Source of the DNA: Kiritimatiellia bacterium
GTDB lineage: Bacteria > Verrucomicrobiota > Kiritimatiellia > JAAZAB01
DNA length: 46,072 bases
Reading direction: 5' to 3'
NCBI GenBank assembly: GCA_028718125.1
Contig: JAQUMN010000029.1
Location: forward strand, 1 to 46,072
Of this stretch, positions 1-8,529 are shown in pieces; positions within the stretch are counted from its first letter, which is position 1, and the number at the start of each line of letters is the position of its first letter. The notes under the pieces are model-generated. The model had not been told where the DNA came from and made no database searches. It worked only from the letters and a program-made list of their open reading frames with translations. The position numbers and the translations under genes are program-made.

Positions 1-40
1 AGAATGTTGCCTCTCTTCCGCACCTGCCTTCTATTTATAT

Positions 41-117
41 GGACCTGGGTACGTTTCGGACGTAAGCGCCACGGGGCCCGCAAGGGCAGCGCAGGTAGCG
101 CCCAGGTCCTTTATTTT
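41..117 (+). ncRNA. Candidate small structured RNA or complex terminator
   Basis: Bases 41-48 (GGACCTGG) pair perfectly with 102-109 (CCAGGTCC). The closed interval holds three perfect short hairpins: 50-54 with 60-64 (loop TTCGG), 76-79 with 84-87 (GCAA tetraloop) and 89-92 with 98-101. The closing stem is followed at once by TTTATTTT, like an intrinsic terminator tail, and preceded by an AT-rich stretch (TATTTATAT). The layout resembles a compact cloverleaf but has no T-loop consensus, so it is not a tRNA. I recognise no known RNA family. It could also be a branched terminator for a gene left of the window. Confidence 0.3.
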
Positions 118-840
118 GCCAGCAAATGCCATCGAACGGTAGCCAAGCCCGCCAGGCCGATCATCAGGCAAACCCGATGCACCGCTCCTGCATTACAACC
201 CGGTCCCCGGGGTACATGGAAGTCACCGGCGATCCGGATCACCGCCGGGCAGATCAGGCCGATCCCTGGGCGGCCCGCGCCGACGGCCACCATGGACGGC
301 CGCGCACTTTTGGAACCCCGTGAGATCCGATTCGGAATGTCCAGTGCAAAGCCATTTCAGCCACCTGGCAGACACCAGGCGACAGGTCATCCGCTTTATT
401 TGCGTTCAAGAACCGTGCCAAGTTTCATCATTGTCGCAAAATATTCTTGAATTTTCTTCCTCAAAAGCCGCAATTCTGACTCAAAAAACCACCCTTTCGG
501 CATCATCTTCCCATCTTGAAGCCCGGTTTTAAGCCCAAAACGACTTCACACTTCACACTTTTCCGCGACTGATAAAATGTCCACTTTCTTGCTTCCGACT
601 TCCAAAGCTATTTTATATAATATCCGTTATTCCAACGCATTATAAAAATCAGGGCTTAATGAAGGTGCTGGCGTTCAAAGTGGACATGCGGAAAAAAGTG
701 GACAACTTATGGAAAATGACCTGCTTGGGAATTTCGTCGTAAGTTGTTGATTTTCAGCGTAGTTCACCCTTTTTCGGGGTGTTTCGTGAAAAACCAAAAG
801 TGGACAACTTATCAGTCGCGGCACATATAAGCGCTGCTGT
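118..840. other. Gene-poor region
   Basis: No reading frame here looks like a real gene. Frames of up to about 150 codons occur, but they have arginine/proline-rich composition, no plausible ribosome binding site and no recognisable motif. The right half is taken up by a small inverted-repeat element (563-821). The rest shows only short GC palindromes. Confidence 0.5.
563..821. mobile_element. Small element with imperfect terminal inverted repeats (MITE or IS remnant)
   Basis: The 25 bases at 563-587 are the reverse complement of 797-821 with two mismatches; both ends carry the core CCGCGACTGATAA and a GTCCACTTT block. The AAGTGGACAACTTAT part of the right end recurs inside the element at about 697-710, and a shorter copy (AAAGTGGACAT) lies near 678. 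Total length is 259 bases with no coding capacity, as expected for a non-autonomous element or the collapsed ends of an insertion sequence. I see no clear target-site duplication, so mobility is inferred. Confidence 0.4.
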
Positions 841-841
841 C

Positions 842-918
842 TGGTGCGCCTGGCGGGGGTCGAACCCACAACCTTCGGCTTCGGAGGCCGACACTCTATC
901 CAGTTGAGCTACAGGCGC
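842..918 (-). tRNA. tRNA-Arg, anticodon CCG
   Basis: Read on the minus strand this folds as a complete tRNA. The acceptor stem GCGCCTG pairs with CAGGCGC, followed by discriminator A and an encoded CCA. The anticodon stem TCGGC/GCCGA closes the loop CTCCGAA, giving anticodon CCG for the arginine codon CGG. The T arm has five pairs and a TTCGA loop. The 77-base length is normal. It lies about 220 bases before mutS on the opposite strand. Confidence 0.95.
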
Positions 919-943
919 CCTGGGGTCTGAACAACTTCGGGAA

Positions 944-972
944 ACTCTATCCATCCCCCACCTTCTTGACAA
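944..972 (-). promoter_or_regulatory. Likely sigma-70-type promoter of tRNA-Arg
   Basis: On the minus strand a TTGTCA box (972-967) is followed after exactly 17 bases by TAGAGT (949-944), about 25 bases before the 5' end of the mature tRNA. Spacing and position fit a housekeeping promoter; the -10 box matches the consensus in four of six bases. Confidence 0.4.
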
Positions 973-1140
973 GGGATTTGTTATTATTTCGGATTAATGA
1001 TTTTTTCCGCCAGAAGCGGACCCGCCTATGGAGGGGATTTCCGATTGTCCGCATTTGCCTCCGGCATGAAAATCCGCAATCCGAAATCAACAATCCGAAA
1101 TGTGCTATATTTTTTGCCGAACAATATATAGTATGCCTCC

Positions 1141-3696
1141 ATGAGCGACACCATCACCCCCATGATGAGCCAGTATCGGCGGATTAAGGCCGAATTGCCG
1201 CCCGGCACAATTCTTTTTTTCCGGCTGGGCGATTTCTATGAAATGTTTTTTGAGGACGCCATCGAGGCCTCGCGCCTCCTGGATATCGCGCTCACCAAGC
1301 GCCAGAAAATACCCATGTGCGGGGTGCCGCATCACACTTACGAGACTTACCTGGCCAAGCTCATTCGCGCCGGCAAAAAGGTGGCCGTCTGCGACCAGGT
1401 CGAGGACCCCGCCGCTGCCAAGGGCATCGTCCGGCGTGAAGTTACCGGCATCCTGACACCCGGCGCCGTTCTTACCGATCAAATCCTCGACCGCAACCGC
1501 AACAATTACCTGGCCGGCCTTTACGAAACCGGCGGCCTTTTCGGCCTGGCCCTGCTGGATCTCTCCACGGGCGCCTTCCAGGCGGAAGAAACATCCGACC
1601 CGGAGACGCTCCGCGATAACCTGCTCCGGCTCGCGCCCACCGAATGCGTTCTGCCTGCCGAAGCCGCCCGCGATCCGGCCTCGTCCTTGCGCGCCCTGTT
1701 GAATCATCTGCCGGCGCTCATGATCAGCCCGCACGACGATTGGACCTTCGAATACGAAACGGCCCACGATACGCTCCTGCGCCACTTTAAGGTTCAGTCC
1801 CTGGAATGTTTCGGCGGCGAGGGCCATCCGGCCATCATCGGCGCGGCCGGCGGCATTGTACATTACGTCGGCAACGCTCTGCATCGCAACCTGGCGCATG
1901 TCCAGCGGCTGTGCATCCGGAATCCCGGCGATTTCCTGGTCATGGACGAAGCCACGCGGAGCAACCTAGACCTGGTTGTTTCCCGAAGCGTGCCGTCAGT
2001 GTCCTCGCCCAGCATCTCGGGCCGTAATGACTCCGGCCGCGATCACGGCGCAGCCACGACACTCCTGGGTGTATTGGACAGCACAAAAACCCCCATGGGA
2101 GGACGGCTCCTGCGCGAATGGGTCCTGCGTCCTTTGACCCGGCTCGAAGCCATTAACGGCCGGCATGATGCCGTCGAGGCCTTTTGCAAAACCCGGGAGC
2201 TCCTGCGCGACTTGCGCGAGGCCTTGGCGCAGGTGCGCGATATGGAGCGCATCATGGCGCGCCTGGGCGCCGGCGCCGGGAATGCCCGGGACATCCGCGC
2301 GCTGACGCAATCCCTGGCCATCTTGCCGGTGGCGCGCAAGCTCGTGGTCGATCACCCCGTTCGTTCCTTGGCGGCCCTGGCCCAAACCATTCTACCCCGC
2401 CCCGAACTGGTGGAACTGGTGGAGAAGGCCATTGTCGACGAGCCGCCGATAAGCGTCAAGGAAGGGGGCCTGATCCGGCGCGGCTACCATGCCGAGCTCG
2501 ATCAACTGCGCGACGCCGCCACGCAGGGCCGCAATTGGCTGGCCGAATACCAGGCCAGCGAGCAGCAGCGCTCCGGCATCAAGACGCTCAAGGTGCGGCA
2601 CAATAAAATCTTCGGCTACTATATCGAGGTTTCCAAGGGCCAGGCCGCCAACGTGCCGGCCGATTATGCCCGCAAGCAGACCCTGGTCAACGCGGAGCGG
2701 TTCATCACGCCCGAGCTGAAAACCTACGAAACAAAAATTTTCGGCGCCCAGGACCGCGCCATGGCGCTGGAATACGACCTCTTCCTGGAAGTGCGCGACA
2801 CCCTCGTGCGCGCTACGGAATCCATCCAGGCCTCGGCCGAAGCCCTGGCCCAGCTGGATGTCCTCTCCGCCCTCGCCGACCGGGCCCTGACCCTGCGTTA
2901 CGCGCGGCCGGTCATGACCCAAAGCTCTGCTTTGACCATCCGGGATGGACGCCATCCGGTGGTTGAGCAAATGCCCGGCGCGGACCGCTTTGTGCCCAAC
3001 GACAGTCTGCTCGATGGCGATGAAAACCGGGTGATAATCATTACCGGCCCCAACATGGCCGGCAAATCCACCTATATCCGCCAGGTCGCCTTGATCGTGA
3101 TTATGGCGCAAATGGGTTCTTTTGTACCGGCGCTCTCTGCCGAAATCGGTATCGTGGACCGGGTCTTTACCCGCGTGGGCGCCAGCGACGACCTGGCGCG
3201 CGGGCGCAGCACTTTTATGGTGGAAATGCAGGAAACCGCCAACATCCTGAACAACGCCACAGCCAACAGTCTCATTGTGCTCGACGAGATCGGCCGCGGG
3301 ACGAGCACGTTTGACGGCATCAGCATTGCCTGGGCAGTGGCCGAATACCTGCACGGAACGGTAAAGGCCAAAACTCTCTTTGCCACGCATTTCCACGAAC
3401 TCACCGACCTGGCGCTGACCATGCCCGGAGTGAAAAACTACAACGTGCTCGTCCGCGAGCAGGCCGATGGCGTCGTTTTCATCCGCAAAATTGTGCCCGG
3501 GGGCACCGATAAGAGCTATGGGATTCAGGTGGCCCGCCTGGCCGGTCTGCCCCAGGAGGTCGTGGATCGGGCCAAGGAAATTCTGCTCAACCTGGAAGAG
3601 GGTGAATTTGGCGAAGCCGGCCAACCCAAACTGGCGGTTCATCGCCCGCGCAAGGGCAAAAACTACCCCGGCCAGATGGCGCTGTTTGAAGCCTGA
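1141..3696 (+). CDS. mutS: DNA mismatch repair protein MutS
   Basis: MutS recognises base mismatches and small loops in newly replicated DNA and starts methyl- or nick-directed repair. At 851 residues it is full length. The N-terminal mismatch-contact motif is present (GDFYEMF, Phe32 and Glu34), followed by connector, lever and clamp regions and a C-terminal ABC-type ATPase. Walker A (GPNMAGKST) lies near residue 636, and the Walker B/signature region (LDEIGRGTSTFDG) near 713. The protein ends with QMALFEA, which matches the beta-clamp binding motif of bacterial MutS. The chosen ATG begins the conserved N-terminus but has no strong Shine-Dalgarno sequence. It appears to be monocistronic, with convergent minus-strand genes downstream. 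Confidence 0.97.
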   Translation: MSDTITPMMSQYRRIKAELPPGTILFFRLGDFYEMFFEDAIEASRLLDIALTKRQKIPMCGVPHHTYETYLAKLIRAGKKVAVCDQVEDPAAAKGIVRREVTGILTPGAVLTDQILDRNRNNYLAGLYETGGLFGLALLDLSTGAFQAEETSDPETLRDNLLRLAPTECVLPAEAARDPASSLRALLNHLPALMISPHDDWTFEYETAHDTLLRHFKVQSLECFGGEGHPAIIGAAGGIVHYVGNALHRNLAHVQRLCIRNPGDFLVMDEATRSNLDLVVSRSVPSVSSPSISGRNDSGRDHGAATTLLGVLDSTKTPMGGRLLREWVLRPLTRLEAINGRHDAVEAFCKTRELLRDLREALAQVRDMERIMARLGAGAGNARDIRALTQSLAILPVARKLVVDHPVRSLAALAQTILPRPELVELVEKAIVDEPPISVKEGGLIRRGYHAELDQLRDAATQGRNWLAEYQASEQQRSGIKTLKVRHNKIFGYYIEVSKGQAANVPADYARKQTLVNAERFITPELKTYETKIFGAQDRAMALEYDLFLEVRDTLVRATESIQASAEALAQLDVLSALADRALTLRYARPVMTQSSALTIRDGRHPVVEQMPGADRFVPNDSLLDGDENRVIIITGPNMAGKSTYIRQVALIVIMAQMGSFVPALSAEIGIVDRVFTRVGASDDLARGRSTFMVEMQETANILNNATANSLIVLDEIGRGTSTFDGISIAWAVAEYLHGTVKAKTLFATHFHELTDLALTMPGVKNYNVLVREQADGVVFIRKIVPGGTDKSYGIQVARLAGLPQEVVDRAKEILLNLEEGEFGEAGQPKLAVHRPRKGKNYPGQMALFEA

Positions 3697-3816
3697 AGAT
3701 AGACTGTAGACTGTGGACCGTAGACTCTCGAAGCAAGAACACGCAGACAGAAGCCTGGCGCAAAGCGCGATCTGAATAAAACCTACAGCCTACGGCCGAC
3801 GGTCTTCAGTCTGGCT

Positions 3817-4716
3817 TCAGAGGCGCCGCCGCAAACCTGACAAGCCGAAATAATCCCGGACAAGTTCCGTAGTCCGGTCATAGACAGCCTCTTGGGCCGC
3901 CATGACCCGTCCGGTTGTTTTCAGGACCGATTCATATGCCTGGCGGATTTCGGTGGCGACATTGATTTTGGCAATGCCATGCTTCACGGCGGCAAGCACA
4001 TCCTCCCGTCGCACACCCGACCCGCCGTGCAGGACCAGCGGAACACCCGTCGCCTGTTTCAGCAATTCAAGATGCTCCAGGTTGAGGCGCGCTTCCGTTT
4101 TCTTTTTATCGCGGGCGGCGGCGGAAACCGCGCCGTGAATATTACCAATGGCCACGGACAGCCAATTACATCCGGTTTCACGCACAAACCGGCGCGCTTC
4201 TTCCAGGCGCGTAAAACCCGTGCCGGACCGGAACAATTCCTCGTACGGCGGCAAAGGCCCGGCCTCGTGGCCCAGCACGGCGCCCAGTTCCCCTTCACAG
4301 GCAATACCGGCCGCGTGGGCCAGAGCGGTGATTTCCCGGGTGGCCCGGATATTTTCTTCCAGGCCCAGGCGCGAGCCATCCACCATGACCGACTGATAGC
4401 CAAGCGCAATGGCTTCCCGAATGATGGCCGCGTAATCCACTCTTTTGTGGTCCTCGTCAATGACCGGCACATGATCCAGGTGCAAGCGGACATGCCGATC
4501 GTCGCGCCATTTTTGAAATTCATCCCGCACCGGGCCCAGGCCGCGGGCCTCAAACTTAATCCATTCCAGCCGCGCCACAGTAACCAGCGCGAATGAATCC
4601 TGACCGTGCACCGCCCGTATGACCGGTTCCATCATCGGCAGATACGGCACGTTGAAGGCCGGGACGGCCAACCCCTGCCGCCACGCGGCATTGATAATAT
4701 CCGCTGTTGTCTTCAT
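3817..4716 (-). CDS. Class II (zinc) fructose/tagatose-bisphosphate-type aldolase
   Basis: A 299-residue protein of the class II aldolase family (FbaA/GatY/KbaY type), which splits ketose phosphates into dihydroxyacetone phosphate and an aldehyde using a divalent metal. Visible features are LHLDH (His79, Asp81, His82: catalytic Asp and metal His region), VMVDGS, EGELG, AIGNIHG and the phosphate-binding LHGGSG. The ATG at 4716 is preferred over a frame extension of 19 codons because family homology starts there and a GGAA stretch precedes it. Substrate cannot be fixed from sequence. A fucose-isomerase-like gene lies 294 bases upstream on the same strand, so a role in deoxy-sugar or ketose breakdown is plausible but inferred. 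Confidence 0.85.
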   Translation of the reverse strand: MKTTADIINAAWRQGLAVPAFNVPYLPMMEPVIRAVHGQDSFALVTVARLEWIKFEARGLGPVRDEFQKWRDDRHVRLHLDHVPVIDEDHKRVDYAAIIREAIALGYQSVMVDGSRLGLEENIRATREITALAHAAGIACEGELGAVLGHEAGPLPPYEELFRSGTGFTRLEEARRFVRETGCNWLSVAIGNIHGAVSAAARDKKKTEARLNLEHLELLKQATGVPLVLHGGSGVRREDVLAAVKHGIAKINVATEIRQAYESVLKTTGRVMAAQEAVYDRTTELVRDYFGLSGLRRRL

Positions 4717-4773
4717 GGATTTTTTCCAATGTGGGCCTCGCGTCGCGCTATGCCTGATATATATATCCAACAA

Positions 4774-5010
4774 AATCAGTGTTTTTATCGCGTTGTTCGC
4801 CGTAGGCGGATTAACGCGATGCGACCGCGGAGCGCATTTCGCGTCCCCGCCTTTGGCGGGGTTCGAAAAGGACGGGGCAGTTTGCCCCGAATGCGTGGCG
4901 CGCCGGGCGATGCGCTATACTCATGTATGCGCAAGCACGGCAAACCCGCAGGCGGGGCAAAATGACTCGCCCTTTTTGAACGAAATGCGCTACGCTTTCG
5001 TGAACAATAT
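4774..5010. repeat. Intergenic stretch rich in short GC hairpins
   Basis: Between the aldolase and the isomerase-like gene lie two consecutive perfect hairpins, CCCCGCC-TTT-GGCGGGG (4845-4861) and CGGGGCA-GTT-TGCCCCG (4873-4889), then more CCCGC/GCGGG palindromes to about 4960. No gene is supported. A similar cluster lies at 40700-40825. They may be REP-like repeats or mRNA-stabilising hairpins for the upstream transcript. Confidence 0.4.
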
Positions 5011-6429
5011 TTACACACTCATTTGCGGCGCCGCCACATGGAAGCCCAAATAGCGTTCCAGCGCTTCGCGCACCGGCGCGAGGATATGGCCGGGCGCCAC
5101 GCTGACGTGATGACGATGACCGTTCTGCCCGATATGCAAGAGGACATCCTGGAGAGACGGTATTTCCACAATCCCTGCGCACCCGAAAAAATCCGCGGGG
5201 ATAGGATCGTTGGTGAAGCGGCCCTGCCCCAGGAAAAATTTGAGCTTCCCGGCCTCGGTAATCATGCTCCCAAAGGTACAGTCGCCCGGCGCGATGCGGC
5301 CGGTGTTACAACCAAATCCCCTGCCCTTGCCCACCGCATTGGCAATGATCAGGTGATCGGCAATCGTTCCCTTGCCCTGCATCAGGTCGACCGGCACCGG
5401 GCCGCAATGGAAGAGAATGCACTTGTCCTCATCATCGGCGTAATTATTATTCCAATCCAGGCAGGCGGCGGGCCCGTCGGAAGCCAGGGCCAGCGCCTGC
5501 ATGGTGATCGCGTTGCAGATATCCACTTCGCAGGCCGCCGGAATTCCACGATTATTGAGTTCGCTCATTACGACGCAGGGCGATATACCCATTAGGGACT
5601 GCATTTCGGTCCAACAGCGCACAGCCATGGCATCCAGTTTGTATGCGGCAACGATCTCGTCGAGCACGACGCCCAGGCGGACCAGGTTATCGAACGCCGC
5701 CTTGGGGGCCTGATGCCAGCAGGCATAATCCCGCAGGATTTTCGCCTTGGACTTGTAGGCCTTGCCGCTTGCCGACGTCTTCCGCATCTGGTCGAAGACC
5801 TCCGCCAAGTCAAGCGTTTCCACGGTGATATCGGCTTTCTGGAGCGCGAGTTCGTCGAAACGCACGGTCTTGAACGGCGTGGTGCGCGCGCCGATGGCGC
5901 CCACCACCATGCCTTTGACGCCATTGACCACGCGACACACGCGGTCAAAATGCTCCACGTTGGATTTGAATTCCTCGCTCAGCGGATTTACAGTATGCGG
6001 TTTGATCGCCGTGAATTTCACATTGCACTGGCAGAAAACATCCATGATGGAAATCTTGCCGCAAAACGCATCGCGCCGCAGGGCCGGCGCCATCTTGTCC
6101 AGATCGTCCGGGTAGGCCTGCACGAGGATCGGCACGCCGGAATCTTTCAGCGCGGCCACGGCGCCGGTTTCATCCCCGAAATTGGGCAACGACAAAATTA
6201 CGCCGCCGTATTTGCCCCGGTTGCGCCGCAGGAACTCGGCAAAGATTTCTCCTTCGCGCGGAGTTTCCACCGCGCCGTACCGGGTGGCGTTCTTATCCAG
6301 CACGATAGAATCATGACCCATGCTCTTCAGCACGCGGGGCAAGTCGCGGCGCGCGCTATCAATCAGCGCGGCGGGGAAAAATCCGCGGTTTCCGAAATAC
6401 AGGGCAAACGCGGTCTTAGGCGCCGTCAT
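5011..6429 (-). CDS. L-fucose isomerase-like protein
   Basis: A 472-residue protein of the L-fucose/L-arabinose isomerase superfamily, which interconverts aldose and ketose sugars at a manganese site. The N-terminal half has alternating strand/helix segments with SLPNFGDE and VPILVQAYP. The C-terminal half carries candidate metal ligands in CEVDICNA (Glu), LDWNNN (Asp) and LFHCGPVP (His). ATG at 6429 is chosen because GGAGGA sits just upstream; a TTG four codons earlier would overlap that site. The family includes proteins of unknown substrate, so fucose itself is not established. The membrane protein gene ends 40 bases upstream on the same strand. Confidence 0.75.
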   Translation of the reverse strand: MTAPKTAFALYFGNRGFFPAALIDSARRDLPRVLKSMGHDSIVLDKNATRYGAVETPREGEIFAEFLRRNRGKYGGVILSLPNFGDETGAVAALKDSGVPILVQAYPDDLDKMAPALRRDAFCGKISIMDVFCQCNVKFTAIKPHTVNPLSEEFKSNVEHFDRVCRVVNGVKGMVVGAIGARTTPFKTVRFDELALQKADITVETLDLAEVFDQMRKTSASGKAYKSKAKILRDYACWHQAPKAAFDNLVRLGVVLDEIVAAYKLDAMAVRCWTEMQSLMGISPCVVMSELNNRGIPAACEVDICNAITMQALALASDGPAACLDWNNNYADDEDKCILFHCGPVPVDLMQGKGTIADHLIIANAVGKGRGFGCNTGRIAPGDCTFGSMITEAGKLKFFLGQGRFTNDPIPADFFGCAGIVEIPSLQDVLLHIGQNGHRHHVSVAPGHILAPVREALERYLGFHVAAPQMSV

Positions 6430-6469
6430 AGGTTCCTCCAATGTTGGGTGTAATGAATAGACGTGCAGT

Positions 6470-7303
6470 TTAGCAACGATTTTTCAAAATGGCCAAGTGT
6501 TTGGCCAGTTCGGCTGTAAAGGCCCCCGCCAGACCAAGCACGCCTCCTATGCTCATCGAGAGGAGCGTTGACGCCGCGCCGGAAGAAAACATCCCTTGTC
6601 CCAACATCGCCAACAGGCCCGCAAGCACCCCGCCGCCAAGGCCGGCCAGCATTGTAATGAACTTTGGTCGACCGGATGCGAGGAAGGCGCCAACCAGCCC
6701 AAAACCAAAACCGGCCGCTAATAGCCCTATGTAAAAGGATGTGCCCATGGCGCCAACCGGTATGGACGTCCCATGGCGCCATGCTTGGATGCCACCAAGC
6801 ACCAAGCCCGTCAAGTATCCCCAAAAGGCCCAAAGGGCTGTTTTACGAATCCATACCGAGCCGCGGTCCGCAATTAGCGCCGCACCTATCGCCATCATGA
6901 TCAGCGAAAAACATACCGGAACATAGACAGGCGAAGCCCAGACACAAGGAATATAAAAAAGCGTGTCCATGGTCAGCAGGTTTTCCGGCCATGACAGCCA
7001 AATCCATAACCCGACGTAATAAACGATATCCCATATTCCGAAAATCCATAGAAACGCGCCAGTCCGCTCGCGGGCATTACGCCCTGATGCCACCGCAAAC
7101 GTTACCAGCATAACAACGGTGGCGAACTCCCGGGTTATTTCAATGCTCCGCCAGTCAGCCCGTCGCGTTAGAATTGTGCGCAAATAAACCACGACCACCG
7201 CTTCCAGGTATCCCATCGCCACGGAAAACAGCGTAATGTTAATAAAGCATTTCAACTGCCGGCTTATTCCGGACACGCGGGCAACCGTGGAATGCCATGC
7301 CAT
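6470..7303 (-). CDS. Polytopic inner-membrane protein of unknown function
   Basis: I do not recognise a family. The 277-residue product is very hydrophobic, with about eight predicted membrane segments: around 20-40, 58-75, 82-105, 115-140, 150-168, 178-200, 205-225 and 235-257. The last third is glycine/alanine-rich (GLGGGVLAGLLA). The ATG at 7303 is preferred over a 36-codon extension because GAGGTG lies about six bases before it and the hydrophobic protein begins there. No signal peptide or soluble domain is visible. It sits 40 bases upstream of the isomerase-like gene and may be co-transcribed; a transport role for it would be a guess. Confidence 0.65.
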   Translation of the reverse strand: MAWHSTVARVSGISRQLKCFINITLFSVAMGYLEAVVVVYLRTILTRRADWRSIEITREFATVVMLVTFAVASGRNARERTGAFLWIFGIWDIVYYVGLWIWLSWPENLLTMDTLFYIPCVWASPVYVPVCFSLIMMAIGAALIADRGSVWIRKTALWAFWGYLTGLVLGGIQAWRHGTSIPVGAMGTSFYIGLLAAGFGFGLVGAFLASGRPKFITMLAGLGGGVLAGLLAMLGQGMFSSGAASTLLSMSIGGVLGLAGAFTAELAKHLAILKNRC

Positions 7304-7513
7304 TGTTTCACCTCGGATAATTGTGCTCCAGTTAAACACGCGGCCATTTCCGCAAAAACATAAACACCGCCAAAGTCGGATGAACCGTCGAAAACGGTCA
7401 AAACACGGCAAGGTGCTTTGCGTTGCTGGTTACACCGGTATTTTGTCAGTATAACTTCAACGCAATTGTGGTCAACACCGCATTGCCGACGTTGACGCCG
7501 CCGGGCCCATGGA

Positions 7514-8368
7514 TCACCGCGACGTTACCGGCATACGGCCCAGTTGGCCCGCAAGGAAAGTGTCCAGCGCCTGGCGATAAGCCGGCGTGGTCAGCACTTC
7601 GCCATCGTTGTGGTCGCCGGTCAACTCAAAAAAGACTTTCGGCTCGCTGGCAGCGGCGAACAGTTTCCGGCCCTGCTCAAACGGGATCATTGAATCGTCC
7701 CGGCTATGCGCAATGAGCACCGGGCAATGAATACGTTCCAGCCGCGCGAGAGTATTGTAGCGGTACCGGCACAGCAGGCGGACTGGCAGCCAGGAATATA
7801 ACCGCGCAGCCATATCCGGGATCGATGTGAAAGTGGACTCCAGGACCAGCGCGGCGGGCGTGACGCGCTCGGCCAGACCGGCCGCCACGGCGCCGCCAAG
7901 GGACTGGCCATGGACAACAATTTTACCGGGAGGGATGTTGCGCTTCCCGATTAGATACTGCCAGGCCGCCAGGGCATCCTGGTAGGTGCCCTCTTCCGAG
8001 GGTTTGCCCGCGCTTTCGCCATATCCGCGATAGTCGAAAATCAGCACATTAAGGCCCAGTTCGTGGAAAAGGCTGATCGGATGCAGGCGGTCGCCGATAT
8101 TGCCGCCGTTGCCGTGGCATATGACCACCGTGCCGCGCCCCCCCTCGCAGGGCACATACCATCCGGCCAGGCGCACATTATCGGCCGTCACCAGGGTGAC
8201 GGATTCGTACGCCAGCCCGGCATTCGCAGGGGTTGCCCGCACCTCAGCCAGCGGGAAATAAATCATGTGGGACTGGCGGAAAAAAAGCAGGATGCATAAC
8301 CCGACATAGACTCCCGCCGCGATTTTCAAGACTGAAAGAACGATTCTGATGATATCGGCCGTGTTCAT
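7514..8368 (-). CDS. Membrane-anchored alpha/beta hydrolase (BEM46/ABHD-like)
   Basis: A 284-residue serine hydrolase with an N-terminal membrane anchor (about residues 8-30) and an exported or membrane-facing alpha/beta hydrolase domain. The motifs are clear: oxyanion region CHGNGGN, DYRGYGES, nucleophile elbow GQSLGG (Ser), acid Asp in HSRDD and the final His in TGDHNDG. This is the architecture of the BEM46/ABHD13-type family, whose natural substrates are mostly unknown (esters or thioesters). The gene stands alone, with about 200 bases on its 3' side and 160 on its 5' side. The start has only a weak ribosome binding site. Confidence 0.8.
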   Translation of the reverse strand: MNTADIIRIVLSVLKIAAGVYVGLCILLFFRQSHMIYFPLAEVRATPANAGLAYESVTLVTADNVRLAGWYVPCEGGRGTVVICHGNGGNIGDRLHPISLFHELGLNVLIFDYRGYGESAGKPSEEGTYQDALAAWQYLIGKRNIPPGKIVVHGQSLGGAVAAGLAERVTPAALVLESTFTSIPDMAARLYSWLPVRLLCRYRYNTLARLERIHCPVLIAHSRDDSMIPFEQGRKLFAAASEPKVFFELTGDHNDGEVLTTPAYRQALDTFLAGQLGRMPVTSR

Positions 8369-8429
8369 GGTCCGCGCGACGTTTGAATTGTTAACACACT
8401 GTTAAGCACCGGAACAATACTATTGCAGT

Positions 8430-8507
8430 TCTATCGTTTCATGTAGTAACGCCGTGGCTGCCGGAGGAATCTACACCGTCCCCATTGATGGCGGCTACAA
8501 AGATTGA
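8430..8507 (+). pseudogene. Possible 3' remnant of a short-chain dehydrogenase gene
   Basis: In the gap between the hydrolase and exonuclease genes a plus-strand frame ends with GGIYTVPIDGGYKD and a stop codon at 8505-8507. This resembles the usual C-terminus of SDR-family dehydrogenases, which end in a V-DGG-Y/W motif. No start or Rossmann motif remains upstream, so if real it is a deletion remnant of about 25 codons. The match is short and could be chance. Confidence 0.25.
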
Positions 8508-8529
8508 AGTCCCCATGCATCAAGCGCCG

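Noticed and set aside
4..450. Open frame of 148 codons at the left edge
   Set aside because: No ribosome binding site, biased Arg/Pro composition, no recognisable motif, and it overlaps the structured-RNA candidate.
765..781. CACCC/GGGTG hairpin as tRNA terminator
   Set aside because: Short stem without a U tract on the tRNA strand; it is also inside the inverted-repeat element.
966..1000. Consensus TTGACA on the plus strand as a mutS promoter
   Set aside because: No acceptable -10 box at 16-18 bases; the same bases serve better as the -35 box of the tRNA promoter on the other strand.
1040..1110. AATCCG-type short repeats before mutS
   Set aside because: Only a few imperfect units with no spacer structure; not a CRISPR or recognised element.
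2392..3642. 416-codon open frame antisense to mutS
   Set aside because: A shadow of the GC-rich mutS codons; its product has no family features while the plus strand carries all MutS motifs.
3697..3760. Tandem AGACTGT-like units after mutS
   Set aside because: Short, imperfect and without symmetry; no function can be supported.
4785..5182. Short minus-strand frames in the hairpin-rich gap after the isomerase-like gene
   Set aside because: They translate palindromic repeats, have basic low-complexity products and overlap the 3' end of a real gene.
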